This document shows, piece after piece, positions 45,701 through 57,700 of a stretch of DNA of 64,000 nt. Made by a program: the position numbers and the translations under genes. Source of the stretch: Escarpia spicata (Eukaryota; Annelida; Polychaeta; Sabellida; Siboglinidae). How positions within the stretch are numbered: the stretch's first letter is position 1; each line of letters opens with the position of its first letter. Where the stretch lies: the NCBI GenBank assembly GCA_963995525.1, contig OZ023218.1, forward strand, positions 49,467,392 to 49,531,391, given 5' to 3'. The notes under the pieces are model-generated. The model saw only the letters and a list, made by a program, of their open reading frames with translations, made no database searches and was not told the DNA's origin.

Positions 45701-48700
45701 TGAGGGGCACGGAGAAAAGTGAGAGTGTTTATGGGCGAATCAGTTCTGAGGAAAACAGACAAGACTATATGCGAGGGGAAGGACGCTGTTGTATGTCTGC
45801 CGGGGGCTAGGATAGAGCATGTGACCGAAAGGGTAGAGAAGGTATTGGGGCATGGCAAGGGAGGGTCTATACTAGTATACGTAGGGACAAACAATGCAGA
45901 CAAGGAGGGAACAACTGGGATAGTTCAGAAGTACAGACATCTAGTGAGGAAACTAAAGAAGACAAGAGTGGAACAGGTTATTCTCTCAGGAATTTTGCCA
46001 GTAATGGGAGGAAGGGGGGCAAGATACAGAAACTGTAAGAGGATGGCGATCAACGCACTAGTTGAGCAGATGTGTGAAGAAGAGGGCGTGGGATTCATAG
46101 ATTTATGGGAGTACTTTGTTGGGAGAGAAGATATGTACATGAGAGATGGCCTCCATCTAAGTGGAAAGGGGGCAGCAGTATTCTCAGAGAATCTGCTGCG
46201 ATCTGTTGACAGTGGGACAGGTTGCATCTACCGGTATTTAAATTAAATTCGCAGGGGGGACTCGCAGAGAAGCCTGAAACTGGAGGCATAGATAAAGACA
46301 GCTAAAATAATTCAGCAAAGAACAGTCTGGAAAACTGTTCTGAAGCTGGATATAAATGTGTATGTTTAAATGCAAGGAGTATCGTAAACAAAAGAAATGA
46401 ACTAAACATTATGGTAGAAGATATTGACCCTCACATAATAGGTATAACGGAATCATGGGCAACCACCGATATATCACATGCCGAATTGGGACTGACAGGA
46501 TATGTAATGTTTAGGAAAGATAGAATAGGAAGAAGGGGAGGTGGAATTATTTTATATATTAAAGAATCTATCCAGGCTTATGAAATAAAATTAGACAGAA
46601 GCAGATTGCAAAGAAGCTGTTTGGTGTAACATAGTTATAGGAAACTCAACGTTAACGGTTGGATTAGTTTATCGAAGTCCAAACATAAGCATAGAAGAGA
46701 ATGAAAAAATACAAAACGCTATAAGGGAAGTGAGCAAACGGGACTGTGTTATTATGGGGGATTTTAACCATGGGCATACAAAATGGAAATCTCTACAGAG
46801 TATGGGTAGTGAGGACCACAAGTTTTCAGTGTTAGTACAAGATAGTTTCCTTTCTCAACATGTGCTAGAACCAACCAGGGGAGCGAATGTGTTAGACATA
46901 GTTTTGTCCTCACAGAATGAATTAGTTGACAATGTCAAGATATGTGAGCCACTGGGGAATAGTGATCACAACCAGATACATTTTACCATCAAAGTAAAAT
47001 CAGAAAGGAATAGTAAAAAGCAGTACAGGAGAAATTTCCACAAAGGAAAATATAAGGACATAAGGAAATATTTAGCAAAGATAGATTGGAGTGAAGAATA
47101 AGATAGCAACAGAATGCTGGAATATATTAAAGAGTGAAATTAAATGCATCATCGTCAAATTTGTTCCCTTAAAAAAACACGGGAAACAGTCCAAAAAGAA
47201 ACACTTATCGAAAGAATTAGCCATTACAAAAATTAAGTATAAACAAATGATGTGGAAGTCATATAGACGTACTGGAAATGATGAAGACTACAACAATTAT
47301 AAAGAAGCACTAAACCAAGCTACAGCTGAAATTAGAAATTCAAAGAGAAGCTATGAACATAAATTAGCTTGTAATATAAAACATGACAGCAAGAGTTTTT
47401 ATACGTATGTTCGAAGCAAACAGAAAGTTCAGGATAAGGTCGGTCCTCTAGAAGATAGTGCTGGAAATATAATATCAGAAGGATTTTTAATGGCAGAAGA
47501 TAAACCCATCTCAACATGGGTTTCTAAAAGCGAGGTCATGTTTAACAAATATGTTATGTTTTTTGGAAGATATCACTAAGTGGGTAGATGATGGATCACC
47601 AGTAGATATCATCTACTTAGATTTTCAAAAAGCTTTCGACAAAGTGCCACATCAAAGATTACTGCTTAAACCAAATGCCCATGGCATAGGAAATGGTATA
47701 ATTAACTGGATAGAAAAATGGCTGATTGACAGAAGACAACGGGTAGTTGTTGAAGGGGATGCTTCAAACTGGAAATCAGTTTTGAGTTGGGTTCCACAGA
47801 AATCAGTACTGGGACCTATATTATTCTTAATATATGTAAACGATTTGGACGATGATATAGCTAGCAAGGTGTTGAAATTTGCAGATGACACAAAAGTGTT
47901 TAGAAGGATTAAAAGTGATGGAGATAGACAGCATTTACAAGATGATCTTGACAGGTTGATCAAATGGTCTGAAAAGTGGCAAATGGTGTTAAATTTTGGG
48001 AAATGTAAATGCCTTCACACAGGACATGGGAAAGAATATGTAGAATATACAATGGGGGGAACTGTACTAAGTACTACTGTAAAAGAAAAAGACTTAGGGC
48101 TGACAATTAGTGCTGACATGAAGGTTTCAGAGCAGTGTGGAATTGCAGCTTCAAAAGGAAATCAAATCCTTGGATTGATTAGGCGAAATATAGCATATAA
48201 TAAAAAAAAGAACTAATAATACCGCTGTACAAAACAATAGTTAGGCCTCATTTAGAATATTGTATTCAAGCGTGGAGGCCATATCGCAGGAAGGACATAG
48301 ATATGCTAGAAAGAGTACAGAGGAGAGCAACTAAAATGATACAAAAACTGAGGGATCTTAGTTACGAAATACGCCTAAAAGAATGCGGCTTAACAACACT
48401 AGAGACCAGGAGATTGAGAGGAGATCAGATAGAAGTGTTTAAAATAATGAATGGCTATGAAAATATTGATGGAAATATTTTTTTCTCAGTTAAGAAAGAT
48501 AGAAGGACCAGAGGACATGAAGCTACATTAGTAAAGGAGCAGTGTAGATTATATATAAGAAAGTTCTTATTCTCACAAAGGACTGTAAATGAATGGAACA
48601 GATTACCTGCTGATTGTGTGGGTGCTAGTAGCGTGAATATGTTTAAAAATAGAATCGACACATACTTCAGAAGGGCGGAATACACATAGATAAAAGGGTC

Positions 48701-51700
48701 GGACTCTCGATAAGCCAAAGGGCTTCCTTGTCCACCTGCCACCTAGAGTTAATTCTCTGGGTGGCAATCTTGTTAAATCTTGTTAAATCTGGAAAAGTGT
48801 GCATGTTTATCAATCTTTCCATAGATGTGTGTTGAAATTGTTTCTAAATGTATGAGTTGTCTGTTTCCTTGCAGCAGCCTCCCATCTCGGCATCCCAGAC
48901 CAATTCTACAGCCTCCTGTCTCAGTCACCCAGCCCCATTCTACAGCTTCACGTCTCAGTCGTCCATTCCTATTCTACAGCCTCCTGTCTCAGTCACCCAG
49001 TCCCATTCTACAGCTTCACGTCTCAGTCGTCCATTCCTATTCTACAGCCTCCTGTCTCAGTCACCCAGCCCCATTCTACAGCTTCACGTCTCAGTCGTCC
49101 ATTCCTATTCTACAGCCTCCTGTCTCAGTCACCCAGTCCCATTCTACAGCTTCACGTCTCAGTCGTCCATTCCTATTCTACAGCCTCCTGTCTCAGTCAC
49201 CCAGCCCCATTCTACAGCTTCACGTCTCAGTCGTCCATTCCTATTCTACAGCCTCCTGTCTCAGTCACCCAGTCCCATTCTACAGCTTCACGTCTCAGTC
49301 ACACATTCCTATTCTACAGCTGCCTGTCTCAGTCACCCAGTCCCATTCTACAGCTTCACGTCTCAGTCCCATTCTACAACTTCATGTCTCATATCCATTC
49401 TACAGCCTCTTGTCTCAATCACCCAGTCTCATTCTACAGCTTCACGTCTCTGTCACCCATACCCATTCTACAGCCTCTTGTCTCAATCACCCAGTCCCAT
49501 TCTACAGCTTCGTGTCTCAGTCACCCATACCCATTCTACAGCCTCTTGTCTCAATCACCCAGTCCCATTCTGCAGCTTCGTGTCTCAGTCACCCATACCC
49601 ATTCTAAAGCCTCTTGTCTCAATCACCCAGTCCCATTCTACAGCTTCGTGTCTCAGTCATCCATACCCATTTTACAGCCTCTTGTCTCAGTCACCCAGTC
49701 CCATTCTACAACTTCATGTCTCAGTCACTCAGTCCCATTCTACAGCCTCTTGTCTCAATCACCCAGTCCCATTCTACAACTTCATGTCTCAGTCACTCAG
49801 TCCCATTCTACAGCTTCATGTCTCAGTCACCCAGATCCAGTCTACAGCTTCATGTCTCAATCACCCAGTCCCATTCTGCAGTCTCCTGTTTCAGTCACCC
49901 AGTCCATTCCACAGCCCTCTGTCTCACTCATCCAGACACACTCTACAGCCTCCTGTCTCACTCACCCAGACACATTATACAGCCTCCTGTCTCACTCATC
50001 CAGACACATTATACAGCCTCTTGTCTCACTCACCCAGACACATTCTACAGCCTCCTGTCTCACTCACCCATACACATTCTACAGCCTCCTGTCTCACTCA
50101 CCCAGACATATTCTACAGCCTCCTGTCTCACTCACCCAGACATATTCTACAGCTTCCTGTCTCACTCATCCAGACACACTCTACAGCCTCCTGTCTCACT
50201 CACCCAGACACATTCTACAGCCTCCTGTCTCACTCACCCAGACACATTCTACAGCCTCCTGTCTCACTCACCCAGACACGTTCTACAGTCTCCTGTCTCA
50301 GTCACCCATACACATGCTACAGCCTCCTGTCTCAGTCACCCAGACACGTTCTACAGTCTCCTGTCTCAGTCACCCAGACACATGCTACAGCCTCCTGTCT
50401 CAGTCACCCAGACACGTTCTACAGCCTCCTGTCTCACTCACCCAGACACATTCTACAGCCTCCTGTCTCACTCACCCAGACACGTTCTACAGTCTCCTGT
50501 CTCAGTCACCCATACACATGCTACAGCCTCCTGTCTCAGTCACCCAGACACGTTCTACAGTCTCCTGTCTCAGTCACCCAGACACATGCTACAGCCTCCT
50601 GTCTCAGTCACCCAGACACGTTCTACAGCCTCCTGTCTCACTCACCCAGACACATTCTACAGCCTCCTGTCTCAGTCACCCAGACACATGCTACAGCCTC
50701 CTGTCTCAGTCACCCAGACACGTTCTAAGTCTCCTGTCTCAGTCACCCAGACACATGCTACAGCCTCCTGTCTCAGTCACCCAGACACGTTCTACAGCCT
50801 CCTGTCTCAGTCACCCAGTCACATTCTACAGCCTCATGTCTCAATCACCCAGTCCCATTCTACAGCCTCCTGTCTCAATCACCCAGTCACATTCTACAGC
50901 CTCCTGTCTCACTCACTCAGACACATTCTACAACCTCCTGTCTCAGTCACCCAGACACTTTCTACAGCCTCCTGTTTCAGTCACCCATACACATTCTACA
51001 GCCTCGTGTCTCAGTCACCCAGACACTTTCTACAGCCTCCTGTTTCAGTCACCCAGTAACATTCTACATCCTTGTGTCTCAGTCACCCAGTCACATTCTA
51101 CATCCTTGTGTCTCAGTCACCCAGTCACATTCTACAGCCTCCTGTCTCAGTCACCTAGACACATTCTACAGCCTTGTGTCTCAATCACCCAGTCCCGTTC
51201 TACAGCCTCCTGTCTCAGTCACCCAGACACATTCTACAGTCTTGTGTCTCAATCACCCAGTCCCGTTCTACAACCTCCTGTCTCACTCACCCAGACACAT
51301 TCTACAGCCTCCTGTCTCAGTCACCCAGACACATGCTACAGCCTCCTGTCTCAGTCACCCAGACACGTTCTAAGTCTCCTGTCTCAGTCACCCAGACACA
51401 TGCTACAGCCTCCTGACTCACTCACCCAGACATATTCTACAGCTTCCTGTCTCACTCATCCAGACACACTCTACAGCCTCCTGTCTCACTCACCCAGACA
51501 CATTCTACAGCCTCCTGTCTCACTCACCCAGACACATTCTACAGCCTCCTGTCTCAGTCACCCAGACACATGCTACAGCCTCCTGTCTCAGTCACCCAGA
51601 CACGTTCTAAGTCTCCTGTCTCAGTCACCCAGACACATGCTACAGCCTCCTGTCTCAGTCACCCAGACACCTTCTACAGCCTCCTGTCTCAGTCACCCAG

Positions 51701-54700
51701 ACACATTCTACAGCCTCCTGTATCAGTCACCCATACACATTCTACAGCCTCCTGTCTCAGTCACCCATACATATTCTACAGCCTCCTGTCTCACTCACCC
51801 AGACACATTCTACTGCCTCCTGTCTCACTCACCCAGACATATTCTACAGCCTCCTGTCTCACTCACCCAGACACATTCTACAGCCTCCTGTCTCACTCAC
51901 CCAGACATATTCTACAGCCTCCTGTCTCACTCACCCAGACACATTCTACTGCCTCCTGTCTCACTCACCCAGACACATTCTACAGCCTCCTGTCTCAGTC
52001 ACCCATACACATTCTACAGCCTCCTGTCTCAGTCACCCATACACATTATACAGCCTCCTGTCTCAGTCACCCAGACATATTCTACAGCCTCCTGTATCAG
52101 TCACCCATACACATTCTACAGCCTCCTGTCTCAGTCACCCATACATATTCTACAGCCTCCTGTCTCACTCACCCAGACACATTCTACTGCCTCCTGTCTC
52201 ACTCACCCAGACGCATTCTACAGCCTCCTGTCTCAGTCACCCAGTCCCATTCTACAGCTTCACGTCTCAGTCACACATTCCTATTCTACAGCTGCCTGTC
52301 TCAGTCACCCAGTCCCATTCTACAGCTTCACGTCTCAGTCCCATTCTACAACTTCATGTCTCATATCCATTCTACAGCCTCTTGTCTCAATCACCCAGTC
52401 TCATTCTACAGCTTCACGTCTCTGTCACCCATACCCATTTTACAGCCTCTTGTCTCAGTCACCCAGTCCCATTCTACAACTTCATGTCTCAGTCACTCAG
52501 TCCCATTCTACAGCCTCTTGTCTCAATCACCCAGTCCCATTCTACAACTTCATGTCTCAGTCACTCAGTCCCATTCTACAGCTTCATGTCTCAGTCACCC
52601 AGATCCAGTCTACAGCTTCATGTCTCAATCACCCAGTCCCATTCTGCAGTCTCCTGTTTCAGTCACCCAGTCCATTCCACAGCCCTCTGTCTCACTCATC
52701 CAGACACACTCTACAGCCTCCTGTCTCACTTACCCAGACACATTATACAGCCTCCTGTCTCACTCATCCAGACACATTATACAGCCTCTTGTCTCACTCA
52801 CCCAGACACATTCTACAGCCTCCTGTCTCACTCACCCAGACATATTCTACAGCCTCCTGTCTCACTCACCCAGACATATTCTACAGCTTCCTGTCTCACT
52901 CATCCAGACACACTCTACAGCCTCCTGTCTCACTCACCCAGACACATTCTACAGCCTCCTGTTTCACTCACCCAGACACATTCTACAGCCTCCTGTCTCA
53001 GTCACCCAGACACATGCTACAGCCTCCTGTCTCAGTCACCCAGACACGTTCTAAGTCTCCTGTCTCAGTCACCCAGACACATGCTACAGCCTCCTGTCTC
53101 AGTCACCCAGACACGTTCTACAGCCTCCTGTCTCAGTCACCCAGACACATTCTACAGCCTCCTGTATCAGTCACCCATACACATTCTACAGCCTCCTGTC
53201 TCAGTCACCCATACATATTCTACAGCCTCCTGTCTCACTCACCCAGACACATTCTACTGCCTCCTGTCTCACTCACCCAGACACATTCTACAGCCTCCTG
53301 TCTCAGTCACCCATACACATTATACAGCCTCCTGTCTCACTCACCCAGACACATTCTACAGCCTCCTGTCTCAGTCACCCAGACACTTTCTACAGCCTCA
53401 TGTCTCAATCACCCAGTCACATTCTACAGCCTCATGTCTCAATCACCCAGTCCCATTCTACAGCCTCCTGTCTCAATCACCCAGTCACATTCTACAGCCT
53501 CCTGTCTCAATCACCCAGTCACATTCTACAGCCTCCTGTCTCACTCACTCAGACACATTCTACAACCTCCTGTCTCAGTCACCCAGACACTTTCTACAGC
53601 CTCCTGTTTCAGTCACCCATACACATTCTACAGCCTCGTGTCTCAGTCACCCAGACACTTTCTACAGCCTCCTGTTTCAGTCACCCAGTAACATTCTACA
53701 TCCTTGTGTCTCAGTCACCCAGTCACATTCTACATCCTTGTGTCTCAGTCACCCAGTCACATTCTACAGCCTCCTGTCTCAGTCACCTAGACACATTCTA
53801 CAGCCTTGTGTCTCAATCACCCAGTCCCGTTCTACAGCCTCCTGTCTCAGTCACCCAGACACATTCGGAAGTATTCCTTCAACATATTTATTCTACTAAC
53901 AACATTACACTAAGAACGAGGAATCGACAAGGTCATTTTAAGAGCCACCTGTTTTTAAATATTTTGCTCCACGTTTTGAGCTGCGACTATTGGAATGGCA
54001 CCTTACAAATTCTACAATTTGTTTATTTGAAGATGACATTGGAGAAGTGGAACCAGGCCCCCAGGGCGACGCGGAACAAGTGGACACCCAGACACCAGAT
54101 GATGGGCTGACACCCGCTACAGCTGCCGCCGCTGCCACAACTACAACTGGCCCTGATGCAGCTGCCTCAGCTACAGCTGCCTCACAGGAGAGTGAGAAGG
54201 AGCAAGAAGTCAAGCTCACTGAGTTGCCATTTCAGCTCCAGATTGAGTATACGGACCTGGATGGAGCAAAAGCCCTGCTGGTGCGCTCTCAGAGCAAACC
54301 CATCACCCGAGACCGCCAAGTCGCTGAGAAAGGTGGGCAGTGTATTATTATTATTATTACCAAACATCTCTGGTGGGATGCTGTGGTATTTTATAGTCGT
54401 GATAGTAGTATTTACCACATGTTAGAAAACACACAACATCGTTGCATAAGCACCATAATGCAGTCACAGATACTCGTTGTTTGTTCAAAATGATGAAGGT
54501 TGGAGAGAAAGTGAAGTTCATGTCAATCGATAGGCCATAGTCATGATAGTGTAGAATTGTCAAATAATGTTCATATTGCTATGCTATTGGCATGAGGGTA
54601 GACATCAGGCATGGGACAATTAACTTGGAAACTAAATTAATTGAATTACAATTAACTCAGTTGTTTTCCAGTTAAATTAAGTTAATATCCCAAATTATTC

Positions 54701-57700
54701 AATTAAATTAACTTTCATTGAATTTTAACAATTAATTTTTTATTAAATTAACAATTAACTTCAACTCAGTTAATAATTATTTCTAATGCAAGACAAATAA
54801 CCACTAAGGAGGCTAACTGGGACAAATCTCTAACACAGCAAGCATGCCAGTAAAGCATAATTACATTGCATACATTTCTCTAATACTTGAAAGTTAAATA
54901 CTGTATTGCCAGATTTAGTTCATTTTTCACAATTTCCCTTGGGATTTTGTCATGTGGGATTATGTCTAGAAAACCTCCAGACTCCAGATACACTTTGTTC
55001 TTGGGTGGGCGCTAGAAGCCAATGAAGCTGACATGTGGCTGGCAGTGACAGAAGTATTGGCATGTCCACAACTACTGTTTACTCAGAGGGTGAATTAGCA
55101 CTTGTCAGTGTCCATAGGACAATATCCCCTGTGTTCTTTAGCCAGGCTGCAAGGTACCACTGCCTACTAGCACCAGACTATAGAAATCTGGGCAAACCCA
55201 GCCCTGTATCCAGTATTATTACAGAATACAACTATAGCATCCAGCAACGGAATTTAATGTTTTTCTATGTCATTGTGCAGGTAATTATTCCATGTACAAA
55301 TGTGTCACTGGGTGTTTGCAGACAAGTGTATTAGTTTTTAGTCCTTTGGCCGAAGGTCCAAGGGACTATTGCCATCACTCTGCGTCCGCCGTCCTCCGTC
55401 CGCCGTTAGCTGCCGTATCTCAGAAACCATTCAGCAACTTTTTCTCAAATTTTGCATAGACATATTTTAGGGCACTGCCACTATGCACGAGAAATCTGTA
55501 TTTGATTGAATCATTTTAAGGGCTCCCTAGGGCCTCCAAGGACCCCAACACTGATAAAAATGTAACATTTGGCCTATTTTTTCAAAAACTGTTCAGCAAC
55601 TTTTTTTCTAATTTTGCATAGATGTATCTTAGGGTACTGCCACTATATACAAGAAATCTGTATCTTCAAAACTATTGGTTTTCTATAATTGCAAGTTGTG
55701 TTTGTTTTGATGTTCATTTAATTATTATGAAATGGTGTGACTGTGGTGTCTATTGGTTAAAGATGTATTGTCTGTAGAAACCTGTAGGTGACAAACATAG
55801 AAACTTAATATTCTGTCATCTGTAGGTGACAAACATAGCAAATTTATATTTTGGACAACTATAGAGTGAAATATCCTACACTTTATTGATATCAAATGCA
55901 TTCTACTGTTCTGTTTACGCTTGCCATGCCTTGTGTAGACATGGTACTGTGTAAATCAATTGTATCAATATAGACTAATAATTACAGATTCACAATATAG
56001 TTGACACCTGAAACAAGCAAATGTCAACCATTAGAAGAGTTGACATAGTTCCGTTATACACAAGCGAGAAATCTGTATTTGATTGAATCATTCTAGTGTC
56101 ATCAGCATATAGTAGATCATACATTTTCTACATCATCATCCATCCCTAAGGTTGTTGTAAATTTCACCAGCTGCCATGTCAAGTCCGTTATAATTGTGAC
56201 TAACAGTGTTCAAAATGGTTCAGGTAAATAGCAAATAACAAAGGACACAAGTTTTCTCCTTGCCATACCTATATATCACATGAGAAGAAGGCTGACACAG
56301 CCTGGCCCTGATTTATACATGATTTAGCATTTTTTTATATGTTGTATACAACTTTCAACACAGTACCATTAATACCATATGAAATTATCTTAGACCACAG
56401 GGAGGACCGGTCTACTAAATCAAATGCTTTCTTATAATCGATGAAGGCACAATAAAGCCTTTTGCGTCGAGACAAATACAATTCAATCAATACCCCTATT
56501 TGAACACTGCCTGTTGTTCACCTATTACATTTGCTTTGTTTAGGTATGTGGTCAGTCTGGTGTTCTTAACAATCACTAAGGATTAATAAACATTTGTGCA
56601 GAATGTCACCCACTTGGCAGGTTTAATTGATCTATTCAACAATGAGGACACTGCTTAGGCCTCACTCTGGACACTGTCACTCACAGTGTTGTGTATTGTC
56701 TTAGTTGGGGCATTGAGCTAATCTACTTGACCATGAATCAGTGGTGGATCTGGTTGTGTACTACACCCAGCTGTGGAGCTAAGATTCTCTGCCTGCTATT
56801 GTTTGATGGAAACTGTGACTAATGTGTAATTGGTCACTGGCAGTAGCTTGTGTCAACAGACAGCATTAAGCCACTAGACCCCTGTTAAACTGGACAGTTG
56901 CCTGTAGGTTTTAAACTGTGTCAAACAGTGAGTCTACCTTTTGCTCTCATATAATCTGTCCTCTTAGTTTGACACATGAAGACATAATCTGGCATAACTT
57001 GATAAATCTTTGTAGCAGCACATTTGTACTTCCAGTGAATCATTACAATATAACATACATATTACATACTGTGTGCCACATTTGAATGTTGTGCATGTAA
57101 TATTTCCATGCAATCCATTTGCATATATAATGTAAAACTTCAACAGCCATTTTCTTTATTTTCACTTTTTGATCTCTACCATGTTCAATGCTCCATAACT
57201 TTGCAAATTTTTGTAGCAGTCCTATTTTTTGAAACCGTGTAAAGCACCCTACCAAACCTTTACAAGGATGTAAGAAAATAATGTTACAATTTTTCCGACT
57301 TATCATTTGGTCAGCCGGGGTCACATATAGACATATTAGTCCAAAGGACTTCAGGACCACTTGGCCCATTTTTATGTTAATAACGTTACAAAATCCCAGA
57401 CATGTAACCCAGCTGCCTGTTGCTGGTTACGTCAGTTACACGGGTGAGCGCGTGCGAATTCTGGCAAAAGGTTGTCCTAGCAACTAGGCCAGTGACCAGT
57501 TACAATTTATTAATGTGGGTAGGCTGGAAACACTTGGGATGGGTTTGAGGTGTCTGGAACTCCAATGTTGAGCATTTGAGGTTTGGTCTATTTTCAGTGT
57601 TCATAATTATGTCAACAATACTTTTTTAGATTTCAGTGCAAATGATTTGAGGATGTATATGACTGCCTTTCCCCCCCCCCGGTCAATGCCGGGTAACTCA

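Noticed and set aside
44792..45903. Minus-strand frames of 161 and 209 codons (Ser/Pro/Leu-rich)
   Set aside because: Antisense shadows of the charged, purine-rich LINE ORF1.
45274..45903. Possible host esterase gene because of the SGNH-like domain at 45719-46246
   Set aside because: The domain is followed directly by LINE endonuclease and RT in the same order as known CR1/L2 elements, so it is ORF1 of the LINE.
49384..53691. 1,435-codon plus-strand open frame (and frames of 626, 505 and 494 codons beside it)
   Set aside because: All are readings of a 34-bp tandem repeat in which every plus frame is open. They lie in an intron of a phased gene and have no plausible donor or independent start.
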